Assembly: GCA_035048495.1 (NCBI GenBank)
Contig: CM068553.1
Location: 17,981,190 to 18,045,189, forward strand
Length of the DNA stretch: 64,000 nucleotides
From: Euptelea pleiosperma
Lineage: Eukaryota > Streptophyta > Magnoliopsida > Ranunculales > Eupteleaceae
Reading direction: 5' to 3'
Under the pieces are notes generated by a model. It was not told the DNA's origin, searched no databases, and saw nothing but the letters and a program-made list of their open reading frames with translations. Below, one piece after another: positions 36,731 through 48,719 of the stretch. How positions within the stretch are numbered: position 1 is the stretch's first letter; every line of letters begins with the position of its first letter. A program made the position numbers and the translations under genes.

Positions 36731-38899
36731 ATGGGTAGAGCTCGTAAAAATGTTGCGTCATCCTCTACACTAGCTGAGCGTGTTCCTTCCACGACTTCTA
36801 ATAGGAGAAGACGTGTTACAAGAACCACCCATTGAAGATCAGGATGTTGAAGTTGTACAGCCTACAGAAGAAGAAGAAGAATCAACATCGGAAGACGAAA
36901 GAGATACAGAAGGATCATTTCCTGGAGGTCCTAAAGACTCATCCATTCTTAGAAGTTTTAAGATACACATAGCCTATTAAATATAGAATAAGAAGGTAAC
37001 TAGAAAGTTTAAATGCATTGTTAATACTTTTTTTGAGAATGTGAAATATATTTAACTAATATATTCTACTATTTGTAGGAACGGTCTATCCTAAGATGTC
37101 AACAACACACTATTAAGATAAAGGCTTAGGATTGGGAGAGTGAGTGTGAACAGTTTAAGTCTAAGGTTAAGAATTTAGGGTTATACCCCTTAGTGAGCAA
37201 TTCTTACAGATTAATCGATTAGGCTCTTATATCAGCATTTGTGGAGATGTGGCACCCTGAGACTAATACATTCCACCTCCCATTTGGCGAAATGACTATC
37301 ACGATTGACGACGTGCGACAGATTCTAAGTATCCCTATTGTAGGTAAAGTAGTGACTGAGACTACAATTTCAGATATAGGCGTTGTCAATTTGCTTGTTA
37401 TTGGATTGGGGCTTAAAAAGATTGCAGTGAAAAAGAACTAAACAGGTCTAGGCGAGTTGGAGTTAGAATGGAGTGGTTGCGCGACCAATTGAGTGGTACA
37501 CCCATGATGCTTTTGAGAAAAAGATGGATTGTGCTGTGAGAGGGTACTTGTTGTATTTGGTCGGACTTACCTTGTTTGCTGATAAGACTGGGACGAGGGT
37601 ATTTGTAATATATCTTCAGTTGTTGATGGAACTCAATGAGATTAAAGAATGTGCTTGGGGAGTAGGTGCACTTGCGTATCTATACCGCCAGTTAGGACTT
37701 GCGTCAAGGTCTGAAGTTAAATAGATTATAGGGTATCTTACCATTTTACAGGTATACTTATCATACATACATTTTTTTATTTCACTTTCCATATTGTACT
37801 AATTTCTCTTAATGCATTAATGTATACTATCATTCTATAGTCATGAGCCCGTGAACACTTTATAGTTGGGAGACCCACTCCAAATTTAAGCTACACATTA
37901 AATGTTCCTTGTGTGAAGCCGTGGAACCCACATACACGGCCTGAAAATGCAGAGAATAAATTATAAGTCTATCAAGAGTCATTAGATAATTTGACTCCAA
38001 AAGATGTAAGTTTAAATGCGATATTCATTTCTATTTTATATACCATTTAAACGAATATATTTGTGGTTCAATTCGAAACATTTATGTTTATAACCATTAC
38101 AGGTAGTATGAGATCCTTACAGGGACATTAGGTAACACTATCCCTTATCTAAAGTTACCTTTTATAGTGGTTGCATAAAATGCTTTGAGGTTGTTGAACC
38201 ATATCAGCCGATCGGGTTCTTCGACAATTTAGCCATATCCAATCCTTCTCCTCTAAGCCACTCAAACCAAAAAGAGCAAAATGAGGTTCTAACAACTCAA
38301 GCTACAATGTTGTATACCAGGGGCTCAAGCAATATTGGAACCAATGGCGCAACCACCTGTTGGCACCCGAACTCTGTGGACATCTTGTTAACAATCCTAC
38401 GAATTGTGTAAGTGGATACCTTGAATGGTTCCAGAAGAAAACTCACAAGTGGGTCTAGAACCCTGCAAATAGAAGTGGTTTCAATCCAATGGTTCGGTCG
38501 ACAACTACAGTTATAGGAGAAGGGGATTCCGATTGGGTAAGAATATAATATCTACATAGTAATTTGGATTTATTACTTTGAAATAATTTATAATTTTCAT
38601 TGTCTAACAATGTTTATTTGATGCAGCGATGAGGACAAGACATGGCAAGAGTACTACTGAAGACATTGATCGAGTTGGGCAGAGATCAAGATATTGATAC
38701 CATACTGCAGAGGGAACAAAAGATGTGTAAAATTCTAGGAGCGAGTACTCATATAATACCGCAAGGTGCAGCAGTTGGTACGAGTAGAGGTGGAGGTCTC
38801 AGTTCGGGTTGAGGTAGCGATCCGAGTCGGAGTTCGAGCCATACTCGAGGCCGAGGGCAGGGTCGAAGTCGGAGTCAGAGTAGATGTCGTCGTGCTTGA
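36731..38899 (+). pseudogene. MULE-2 plant mobile domain (PMD) protein, degenerate
   Basis: It starts MGRARKNVASSSTLAE, parallel to the MULE-1 copy (MGRNPTKS). After a frameshift near 36,815 comes an acidic segment (EDQDVEVVQPTEEEEEST) ending SFPGGPKDSSILRSFKIHIA, the PMD start. The exon from 37,081 gives LISAFVEMWHPETNTFHLPF, GEMTITIDDVRQILSIPIVG, and after another break AVRGYLLYLVGLTLFADKTG and ECAWGVGALAYLYRQLGLAS, the second half of the domain that MULE-1 lacks. The tail near 38,650-38,899 reads RVLLKTLIELGRDQDIDTIL and then an Arg/Ser/Gly-rich end. Several stops and frameshifts show it is not functional. Confidence 0.75.
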
Positions 38900-39259
38900 T
38901 AGGAGAAGCACGACGTTGTAACTTTTTTTGTTTAAAATGAAATATTTTGTTATGTTCAATGCAAATCATTTCTATATTTTAAAACTTGTAGATCCATGAG
39001 AACATCATGGTTGATGTCCATAAGATGGTTCTTAATCTTAATTAACAGTTATTTTTCTTAATCTTAATTAATTGTTAATAGTTATATTTTCATATTCAAA
39101 TTAAATCTAAATGGATGATCTTTTGCCAGCTTTAATAAATTTGGTAGCTGCCTTAAGATGGTTCCACTAAATGAACCATCTAGATTTTTAGATGCCTTAA
39201 AGATGGTTTCACTGAATGTAATAATTTGTATGCCATAACGTTCGGACCGCTAAGTCCGA

Positions 39260-41224
39260 ATAATCACTTTAAAGCTATGATGTTTTTAACTGTTCCACGG
39301 ACATCTATAATTTTGTTAATGAAAGAACCCATATGTGAGGAAAGAGCTTATAAGAACCTATAAACCGTGGTATTTTTCATGCACACTACTGTGGGTTTGC
39401 TTATAGCCAACTTCTTCCTTTGTGGTTCTTTAATATAAGATTGTTTGTCTTCCACTGTGAGGACATTCTCAAACTCCGACGGATCTCGTTTCGTTGAAGT
39501 TTCGACCAATAATTGTCTCTTTGCTACTATAGTTTTTGGTCATCCACGAGTATTCTTCTTTATCGTTGTATCTACCAATGATGTCAATGATGGATTAGAT
39601 ACTTCATTGAGCTTTCTTACGAGATCCAGTTTTGAACTTAGATCAGCCTCCACGAATCCCTTCATAAAGAACTCAATATTCGGAAAACAGTCTCTATCAT
39701 CAACCGGAGATACATACGATTTTTCTGATAATTTCTTCTAGTGTGGATGAATACATGACAATGGAATGGGTTGGCCTTCACGCTTGTACTGAGCAATTTC
39801 ATGGGCACATGGTAATCCATGTTTGCGGCGAATAATATATCCACATGAAACTTTGTCATCCGAACCAACGGATTCAACTCGTTTCAACTAATCAAATACA
39901 GAATCAAGTGCAGTCTTAGAAATGAATCATCTCAAATCATTAAACTCTTTCATTTTGTATTGATGTGTCACTATAGGTAGGCTTCTCTCAAATGATGCTT
40001 TTATCTCCACGTGCTGAACCAACAACATATGGTTCACAATTGTCTATTGAAATTGCCTTGTGAAGATCCTAGATGCTTTTTCAACTTGCTGTGTGCACTC
40101 TCTGCTCTGTTTGTTGTGTTATTTCTAAAATGGACCATATGATTGGTTCATGCTGCTACAAAACACTCTTTATAATCAGTCAACCAGCTATTTTTAACAT
40201 ATTCAACCAATACCTTATATGCATGGAACTTCATCTCAAAATCAACTAGTTTACTAATTTCTTACAAACATTACCATCAAAGAATATTTTTTTAGTTTTA
40301 GCTACAACATTTCTTGAGATATGAAAACGACAAAGGAAGTTATGAGTCTCAGGAAATACTTTCTTCAATGGCGTCAATTCTCTATCCGTCACAATAATTG
40401 AAGGAATTGTATATGGGTCTAGGAGTAACTTTAGGCATTGCAATGACCAAATGTAGTGTTCTTCTATTTCAGTGCCCAAGTAAACAAAGCAATTGAGAAA
40501 GTCATATTTGTAGATGTAAGTCCAACAATTTTCAAAAGCGGCATCTTGTACCTATTTGTCTTGTAGGTACAATCCATGAGCAGAACAGTGGGAAAACACT
40601 TTAACAACTTTATCGAATCTGAATGAGCCTAAAATAAATCAACAATCTCGTTATCACTATTACTTCTATAACGTTCCACATACTTTAACTCAGTCAAATT
40701 CTTGAATAACTCTTGAATCTAACTTTTGCTGGCCATTTTAACAATTTTTATTTTATAGCGTCAATTGTAAATCGTTCTCATAGTAGATACATTGCTCTTG
40801 TCTCTTTCTTTTATTGTAACTAAGACATTTCGAAGCTTTATACCACTTTTTGACATATCTACCAATATTGTTTTTTCTTCATCATTTACTCTCTCAGTAA
40901 ATGAATGTCCTTCAAAATTTTCAGCAATTGGATGATTATGAAAACCACAAACTACTTCAACCATCCATTGATCCTTATAAGGCATCTTTACACCTTTAAA
41001 TGCAAAAGGGCAGCAACACCTTTTTGTTCCTATTTTTTGAGGTTGTCCCTCATTCCCAGACATTGTTTTCACTTCTTTATACATTCCAAATATTTCGCAA
41101 GCAAATGTGATTCTAGGTATCCTGAATCTAGTACCAGAATCAGACTTGTTGATAACAACAATATTCCCAACATTTTTCCCAAATCTCTGGTCCAATCAAT
41201 TAGTTCTTCACGAGTGTTGAAGGC
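39260..41224 (-). pseudogene. MULE-2 transposase: FAR1 domain, DDE core, SWIM finger, truncated OTU
   Basis: The minus-strand exon starts at 41,224 with AFNTREELIDWTRDLG and runs through RIPRITFACEIFG, CCCPFAFKGVKMP and CGFHNHPIAENFEGHSF to TMRTIYN. The core follows: CFPTVLLMDCTYKTNRYKMP (first catalytic Asp), a one-base deletion near 40,482, HYIWSLQCLKLLLDP, IIVTDRELTPLKKVFPETHN (second Asp) and CRFHISRNVVAKTKKIFF. At about 40,130-40,070 NNTTNRAESAHSKLKKHLGS is visible; near 39,850-39,780 a SWIM-type CGYIIRRKHGLPCAHE. A NTRGRPK linker and FINKIIDVRG, the start of an OTU domain, come last; homology then ends at about 39,260. In-frame stops and the frameshift make it a pseudogene. This copy shows the full domain order of the family. 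Confidence 0.8.
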
Positions 41225-42267
41225 CTACAATTCAAATTTAGATACATTGGTATCTTACAATTAAGATATAATTTCAAATAAAAAATAAAAGTACACACAA
41301 TTCATTCGACATGAGAACAGACCTTTGTAATTTTAAAGTTCGTCGAAAAATTCAAATTTACTAAGGACTGTGGGTTGCTAACAAAGTTGACAGGAGCATT
41401 GTTATCCACTATATGTTCATAAATTAAACAAAAACTATATAAAAATTAATTATACGCAAAAAACTTATCTAATGTGCATTAAGAAATATAATAACCAAAT
41501 AAAATAATTACATAGTAGCAATAGGCACCGGTGGAGAAAAGTTGTTCTCTACAATAGGCACTAGTAAAGAAAAGCTTCGACAAGCTAGAGAGTGGAGGCA
41601 CCTCTCATTCTGCAGGTACTCGTCGTTGTTCGGACTGCTAAGTCCGAACAATACTTCATTGTTCAGATTGTTAAGTCCGAACAGTGAATGATTGTCCAGA
41701 CTTAGTAGTCCGAACAATCAATTCAAAGACCATGACTGAGACTACAAGAGAAAAAAAAATCCCAATATATCGTTCCTGCGAGATTACTAGAAATTCTTGT
41801 TAGGATGATTTTAAAAATGAAGTTAGAATGATTTTGTCGATTAAAAAAAAAAATTAAATTCAAATACATCATCCATTGATTCTTCAATTGACGCCTCCAT
41901 TGATTGCTTTACTCAGAAGTTCCCAATGAGAGTTGTAGAAGATGTAGAATACAACCCTAGAATCTTAGGTATTCTCCCTTTGCTTTTTCAATAGTCTCCC
42001 TTGCTTTCTCGTATGCTTCAGATTTTGAAATAGTCTCCCTTGCTTTCTCTCGTGCTCTAACGGTTATTAATTTTAGAGGAGATGAGTAGAAATAGAAAGG
42101 GGTTAATTAGATAAACAAATGTGGTAAAGTTGGTATTTTGTATATTTTGTGGGGAAAGATAAGAGAAAACACAGGGGATATAGATGTCATTTTAATTATA
42201 GTTTAAGTGGGGGATAAGAAGAGAAATGGACGGGGTATCCAAAATTCGTTCGAAATAAATCGAGGTT

Positions 42268-42631
42268 TGTTACGATCCTAAGGGACTTTCTGCACCTCTA
42301 TCACCTAGGTGCTTTTGGTGTATTGGTTTGGGTCTTAACATTTGGTATCAGAGCCAACCCCACGTCATGGGTTCAAGTCACAGGAGGGGCGATATGAGGA
42401 AGGCTACCAAGGGGCTCGCTCAAAAAAGAAAAAATAGGAGTATCAGAAAAATGCCGGGGGTTTGCTCACAAAAAGTGAGAAAATAGGGGGTACCGGAGTG
42501 AAAGCCACCTCAGGGTGGGCCACATTGGCCTTGCAAGCATGGTGGAATGTTACGATCCTAAAGGTTAAGACTTAAACTTTACGCACCTCTATCACTTGGG
42601 TGCTTTTGGTGTATTGGTTTGGGTCTTAACA
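42268..42631 (+). mobile_element. TRIM retrotransposon with very short LTRs
   Basis: The 5' LTR 42268-42340 (73 bp) and 3' LTR 42548-42631 (84 bp) both start TGTTACGATCCTAA and end GGTTTGGGTCTTAACA. The interior opens with TGGTATCAGAGC (42343-42354), the standard primer-binding site for initiator-Met tRNA. A perfect 5-bp duplication AGGTT flanks it (42263-42267, 42632-42636). The interior is about 207 bp and has no coding capacity. It sits only a few bases outside the MULE-2 right target duplication. Confidence 0.9.
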
Positions 42632-43496
42632 AGGTTTCAATATATTTAAATTATATAAATAACCAATATATTATTATCCTTTTTAGCACCTATGATTAAG
42701 GTTATTAATAAACCTTGAAAAATCAAATTTAATGGCTCTTCTATGCACCTATGATCATGGTCCGAACAATAAAAAAAAATGTCTAAAATAAACCAGATTT
42801 CTTTAATGTCAAAAGGTTTAGAAGAGACGGTTTCAACATACCTATGATCATGATCTAAATCATGACCATTAAAGCAAGCGAGATTAACTAATCTGCCTTG
42901 CACGATCAAATCCATCTGAAGCTCACAATAATACCAAAAGGATCTAGAATTTAAATCAAATAAAACAATAAATAATCTGTAAATAGAAACACATACCTAG
43001 ATTCGTTATTCCCTTTGCAATGGCTGCTTATGTGCAACGGCGTTTTTTTTTAATTTCGCAAGCAGGGCCATGCGGTCCATATTCACAGACTTCACGGCCT
43101 AGCCCACGACCAACCCGTTTAATGCGCAGATTGAATTTTAGCAGGCAAACTAGCCCGGCCCGCAACCCAGCTCGAGACAAGCCCATTTTACACATTCACA
43201 GGCCAGGCCACGGGCTGAAAAATCAGGCCTAGCCCTGGCCCGAAACATTCGTGGGCTGGGTCGAGCCGGGTCGCGGGCCAAATGAATGTTTGGCATACCT
43301 TTTGGTGAACACACCAATAATCAGCTTGATTGGTGAGTTTTACGAGAGGTGGCCTTACATTTTCTTTTCATTTTTGGTAATTATTTGTACCATTTTAAAG
43401 AGAAAACACTGGCATGGGGCTTTCACTTGTCATAATTTCTAAAAATAATATTACAAGAATTCAGTCCTTTTATAACTACTTAATTTCTGAAGGGAA

Positions 43497-43827
43497 GCCC
43501 TGACCACCCATAATATGAGCCACGTGGTACACTCTTAGAGGACACTGACTGTATGGATGTTTGGCCAATCCCCAGGTGCACATATAAACCCAAAAATCAA
43601 CATAATCAGTGATTTCTAAGCATTAGTTGCAGTCATTTTCATGGGTTGATTTTAACCGTAGGAATTTGAGCATCATTTACCATTATTTGAGTACCTTTCC
43701 AAAGGTTTGAAATCACTAATTAGGTTGATTTTCGGTTTGTAGGTCCACTTAGGGATTGGCCAAACATCCATACGGTCTACATCCTCTAAGAGTGTACCAC
43801 GTGGCTCATATTATGGGTGGTCAGGGC
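43497..43827. mobile_element. MITE family G, best-preserved copy
   Basis: 331 bp with inverted arms of roughly 100 bp starting GCCCTGACCACCCATAATAT. Each arm carries the palindromic G-box CACGTG (43521-43526 and 43798-43803) followed by ACTCTTAGAGGA-type sequence and 'TATGGATGTTTGGCCAATCC'. No clear target duplication was identified. Upstream, 42,640-43,490 holds AT-rich sequence and a GC-rich 'GGCCCG' stretch at 43,050-43,290 without supported genes. Confidence 0.75.
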
Positions 43828-43904
43828 CTCCCTGACCGTGGGTAGTCAGGCAAGTTCTACTCAAAGAAAAAAGGGAACAAAAAAAAATTATTTACTTTCC
43901 TGCA

Positions 43905-44035
43905 TTTTTTTTTTGTTGTAGTTAAGCCTGCGTTTAAAAGGATCAGTAACTGGGGGAAGGTGGGTTTTGAACCCAGGTCTATACTATCATCACCCACAAA
44001 CTTTGCCAACTGAGCAAGCTCGCACCTTCTTAAAC
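43905..44035 (-). mobile_element. tRNA-derived SINE
   Basis: On the minus strand: an A-box-like TTGCTCAGTTGG within GCGAGCTTGCTCAGTTGGC, a B box GGTTCAAAACC about 40 bp later, then a short body and an A-run (AACTACAACAAAAAAAAAA). Order and spacing fit a Pol III-promoted SINE. It is not an intact tRNA. Confidence 0.7.
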
Positions 44036-45144
44036 TTTTCTGCATCATCAGCAACATCATTAAAACTGAAAGAATATTTACATCCACAAGAAGAAAAGAA
44101 GAGAAACAAATCCCACATTTCTTCTTCTCATCCACATTTTAATCAACAAAAAAAAGTACAGAAGAGGGGAACAAAAAACCCAGAAAGATCAAAGAAATTA
44201 CAAACATACAGTTTTAACGAGCCTCAATCCCAACCCACCACCACCAAACTCTAATTCTTCTATGGCAACAGAACAGAACCACTGTCCATAGTGTCCTCTT
44301 CTGCATCACCCAAAACATCGCCCCAATTCATCAATTTGAACCCATTCAATTAAGTTGCTTGACTGATAATTCTCACAATTATCATATTCCTTCAGAAACT
44401 TTTGTGCATTACATACAAGGTGCCACCCACCTGTTGAACATAAAACAAGTTAACATAATCAATCACCACTTCAAAGTAGAATCAATTCATAGTTAGTCCA
44501 TTGAATGTTCATGCAGAGGATATAGACAAGGTTCAACTGTATTTGTTCCACATGTACAGCAGATCCCACTACCAACATGGATAAGCAATCACAAAACTCA
44601 GAGGAATAAACTTGGATAAAAGACAGAATGGTACAACCACATTCCCCTTTGCAAAAAGCATCTTTCTCCACTCATTGTGAATCCATAGCTAACAAATAAC
44701 TCTCTTTGGAAGAGGATACAAAAATGTGGCTAATCCTTCCAGTGGTGTCCCAACCTACGTCACTTGGATTTCACATAGAACCCACACCACCTGAATCATT
44801 CCCAACCCGTCCATGTTCACTGACTTGCCATTGTAAAACAAAAGACCTCCTGGAACTAAGCCCCGTTGCATACCTGTAATATCTTCAAATCCCTACGAGG
44901 ATCAGTTGATGCTCTCCCATGAAAATTCAGGAGAAACTTCAGTATTCTGCTTTCCCTGGAAAGAAGCAATAGTATCCCCCCTTTAAAGCTACTGCATACT
45001 CCATTCTCAACCTCCATAACAATAACAATGACAAAAAGAGAGAGAAAAAAGTAAACTGCTTCCTTCCCCATGGTTATATATGTATAATCCTGAGCAACCA
45101 CAGACGGCTACAGGGCATGTACAGTTACGAGCTAGGTGCACCCT

Positions 45145-45378
45145 TCATCTTATGACAAACCTGTTTCTTCTTGTTCCTCCCATGGGAGTCACAAAGGATG
45201 CTCCACCAATAATCCTCTCTGGACTAGGCTCCTCTTCATCTTCACTGGTTTCATCAGACCTCCATCTAGGAGCACCATTAACGTAGATCCACCAATAATC
45301 CTCTCTGGACTAGGCTCCTCTTCGTCTTCATTGGTTTCATCAGACCTCCATCTTGATCTTCTCTATTTTCAGACCAGA
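45145..45378 (-). CDS. Unrecognised terminal coding exon with an 86-bp tandem duplication
   Basis: The minus-strand reading after an ATAG acceptor gives SRWRSDETNEDEEEPSPERI then IGG. The last 86 bp, including a second CTAG acceptor, are repeated; the second copy in its own frame continues RWRSDETSEDEEEPSPERII, GGASFVTPMGGTRRNRFVIR and stop (45145-45147). The acidic, Pro-containing character and two similar readings suggest true coding sequence. The two copies are out of frame with each other, so only one can be used, perhaps by alternative acceptors. I do not recognise the family. Sequence 44,040-45,140 may be its 3' part; at about 44,260-44,340 a reading MNWGDVLGDAEEDTMDSGS ends in a stop. 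Confidence 0.35.
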
Positions 45379-45588
45379 TCAAACAAAGATTAAAATACGA
45401 ATTAGATTACTTTCACAGGAGCAACAAAAGATTTTTCTGGATTACGAGTTAAACCACAAAAGCCAAAAGAAATTATCTTACTTCGAAGAGAAATCCATCG
45501 AGTCATCTGTGGTAATTGCCATTCAAGGTCAATCCGAGGGGATCCATTTACCAGTCAAAATTCAGTTTGGATCTTGAACATAATCGCT

Positions 45589-45935
45589 TTACAATCCATG
45601 GTTACTGCCAGGTGTACACATCTGATCGACAGAGACTCTGCCAGCATACAGAGTATGGGTATTTTCTGCATAGTTAGTGGGCCGTTTTGGTTGCATTCCT
45701 GGTGAGACTTTATCATATTGGTCATCTTGAAGGTGATCATTTTGAAGGACCCCTGATGAACTTTTGTTCATTTCTTTAAGCAATGTATTACTCTGAGAGC
45801 CAAGGAGATGAATTCCAGGAGTTAATCATCAAATTTGAAGTTTGGATTGATGCCAATTTGATGCCTCATGTACTTTGAGACCAAATTGTCTCCGTGGAGA
45901 CTAGAAGGACCTCCGACAGGTGAGAAACCTCCCAT
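45589..45935 (-). pseudogene. Unrecognised coding-like fragment upstream of the previous exon
   Basis: Two adjoining minus-strand readings look like one protein broken by a frameshift. The first, from the ATG at 45,935, is MGGFSPVGGPSSLHGDNLVS then KYMRHQIGINPNFKFDD and a stop at 45822. The second, from about 45,821, is LTPGIHLLGSQSNTLLKEMN, then QNDHLQDDQYDKVSPGMQPK, then TLYAGRVSVDQM, open to 45,589. A good acceptor (CTTGGCTCTCAG) also lies between them, so an exon start is the alternative. It may belong with 45,145-45,378. Upstream at about 46,170 MARSVRLQRRRRRYV is another possible start. Family unknown. Confidence 0.3.
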
Positions 45936-46966
45936 GGAGAATAGATGGAGAGTGATGGTTACTAAGTTCAACATCGGAATTGCTTACATTTCACTAAGTT
46001 TGGCAGCGATAGTTACTAATCGTACCTCCCTTATGCGATTAGTGCACCAACTTTATGTGTGCACCGACCCCAATTTTCCCACTTGATAAGTGCACCACCC
46101 TTAATATGTGCACCTACGGAGATTTCTACATATCTTCGTCTTCTTCTCTGTAACCGAACCGAACGAGCCATTTTTTTCTCTTATTTTCCCTTCCCATTTC
46201 CTTCCTCTTCCTTTCCCTAAAGCCTGCAAAATAAGAGAAGATTAGAAGGGTGAAGTCTGGCAAGATTGTACATCTTGAGCAAAAAGTCAAACAATTTAGT
46301 TGCATGAGCTGACGGCAAGAAGTTCATTAGAAAATTATGGCCAATGGTAGACCTTGTGTTTTTAGAAGGAAAATGCTACCCCACAGCAGACCCCAAGCCC
46401 ATTACCTAAGTTGGAGAAAAAAAACAATTTTTTAACAAAATAACAAGGCAAGTCGGTTTTGAACTGCCAACATAGCCAAGTCCATGTCAGTAGGGCCTGC
46501 CAACACCATCCAGCCATGTGGGCAGGGCCCGCGGACATTGCCTTGGCTATGTCGGTATTGATGGGCTGACAAGGCTATTTTTTTTTCAAATGTCACCGCG
46601 GACTTCCACACCAAGATTCTAGCCATTGAACTTCAGGATCCATTCTAGCCATTGAACAAATGGGTTCTATCTTTATTAGCTCTAATATTTTCTATATGTT
46701 ATTTTAAGCTTGTTCTTTGAATTGGGTCTTCCGAAAATTCCGTCTAATGGAGTGTTCTATATTCATTGCTTTCTATCACAGAATAGTTCATGGGGTTTAA
46801 TAAAATTGGGTACTCTCAGTACTACGATTTTCAGATTTCTTTCATTTTTTCATGGAATTTAAGGTTCAATTGGCTATTTTAGATGCTTTGTTGATCATGG
46901 TTTTGGTTGGCTTGTCATAGCTCACCTGATCAGATGTTTTAATGAGAGTACAAGAAATAGGGGTTA

Positions 46967-47760
46967 ACTCTCAGTTGGCGACAACACTTGCATTTGAGAT
47001 TTTTCACCACTCTCCCTTCGTCTCATCTTTGACCGAGCATTATAAATCGTACTCATCGTAGATGCATTTTGCCTATCTTTCTCCTTTATGGTTCTCAATA
47101 TTTCCCTTGCTTTGACACCTGCTGCCGACATATCAATTAAAATTTGTCTTTCAGTTGGGGTGAGTCTCCCAGCATATGAGTGGCCTTCAAAATGTCGCGT
47201 GATTGGATGGTTGTGGGTACCAGAAACCACTTTAACCATCCATTGGTCACCTACAGGCAACTTAATACCTCTCAACAAAAATGGGCACCCACACTTTTTT
47301 GATCCTGACCGTCGACTTGGCTTCTTATTTTCCGCCTCTTTTTTCGACCCCCTGTCTTTTCCACCCCTCTCACAACCGAAAGTGAGCCTAGGGGTCTTAC
47401 CCTTCTGATTGTCTGATCTTGATACTATAACGACTGTTCCAACTGTTTTACCAACGTATTGAACCCATTTAAATAGTTCATCACGACTGTGAAAGACCTA
47501 CAAATCAATTATAAATATATTAATTATCTATCTTCATTATTTAATAAATAAAACTAAACCAATATCTATCTTCATTATTTAATAAATAAAACTAAACCAA
47601 TGCAAAATGATAAATAACAAACCTCGTCAGTGGTAAAGGTACTCGTGAAATCCAATACTTCAGATGATTCAATAACACTTGGAGGTTCAAATGATGTTGG
47701 TACCTCCAATACTGCAGATGATTCAATAACACTTGGAGGTTCAAATGATATCGATACCTA
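46967..47760 (-). pseudogene. MULE-3: FAR1-domain fragment of a third MULE transposase
   Basis: Exon 46967-47499 on the minus strand reads VFHSRDELFKWVQYVGKTVG, TPRLTFGCERGGKDRG, CGCPFLLRGIKLP, GTHNHPITRHFEGHSYAGRL, TIKEKDRQNASTMSTIYNAR and then loses homology at SQMQ. It is an uninterrupted FAR1 domain, closer to MULE-1 than MULE-2. A preceding exon (about 47,623-47,760) has an in-frame 54-bp (18-codon) duplication around FEPPSVIESS and ends FTTDE. The catalytic core, OTU and element ends are absent. The region 47,760-48,350 is probably the element's 5' side. Confidence 0.7.
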
Positions 47761-48719
47761 GATTAAAAAGGATTTCAACAAATTCTCCACATTAGGTAAC
47801 CAAAAGGATAATTCTTCATTATAGTAAACAAAACCAAAAATAGAAAGCATCAAAAAATAAATATTCTAACAACTTCTTGTTCTCCTTTTACACATTGGAC
47901 TTGGAAGAGGTTCAAAAATTCAACATCATCCGTTGGTGAATCTTAAAATTATAACTTTAAAATCAAGTAAGAAAAAATTAAAGAAATAATCAAATTGAAC
48001 TCAACTCGGTTGGGTCTTCCATCTCAATTAGTTTGAATCAATCATATTCAAATAACTTCGACTTTAGCAAGTGGAAATCGTTTGAATGAACTCATTTTCA
48101 ATGGTTTTTTTTTTCTTTTTTTATTTTGACTAGTGATTCGATGCAAAACAGAAAAATCAAACTTCGGGTAAAAACTTTACCTCCATTGTTGAACTATTCA
48201 CAAATCTCAATCTTGGACGATGAAATGTCGATTTGGAGAAGAAGAATCGACGAAAAAAAGAGATGGGAGGTACGACGAGAGGGAGCCGCGAACACATGTT
48301 CTTCCTCGACTCTGTTAGGGCTCTATTCGATTTTGTATATTGTGTAGGTGTACATATGAAATCTTAAGGGACAGTTTTACCACTTCGAAAAAAATTTATT
48401 TTCTCGTTTAAGGTGGTGTACAAATAGTGAATGGTAGGTGCCGGAATTGGCACACTTTGGATAATTCAGCACTCCTTTTGCCTCACTTTCTACTTGGCAT
48501 AGTTTTGTACAATTCAAAGCAGAGCAACACAACAGAAAACAATAAAATCCAACATTTATACACAGTCTGGAGATGAACATTATACAATTGATAATCTAAA
48601 TGAGTGCTCGAAATGTAACTCACGTGGGCATAACGATACTTATTTACATCACAGGGTATGATTCCTCAAAATAAGAATTGTATCTGTTCTTGATGTTCTT
48701 TTATTTCTTCCCAAAAAAA

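Larger units (their letters stand above)
29357..42251. mobile_element. MULE-2: second element of the same family, with two nested solo LTRs
   Basis: The left end reads GGGAAATTTTGGATAGCCCA; the reverse complement of the right end reads GAACGAATTTTGGATACCCC. Both continue into C-rich TCTTATCCCCC-like sequence. An exact 8-bp duplication GAAATAAA flanks it (29349-29356, 42252-42259). It carries a plus-strand PMD pseudogene (36,731-38,899) and a convergent minus-strand transposase pseudogene (39,260-41,224). Two LTR-like elements (29,456-32,451; 32,705-35,302) sit in its left arm. Excluding those, it is about 7.3 kb. Confidence 0.7.

Noticed and set aside
43905..44035. tRNA gene on the minus strand
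   Set aside because: A and B boxes are present, but no cloverleaf arms can be paired and it ends in an A-run; a SINE fits.
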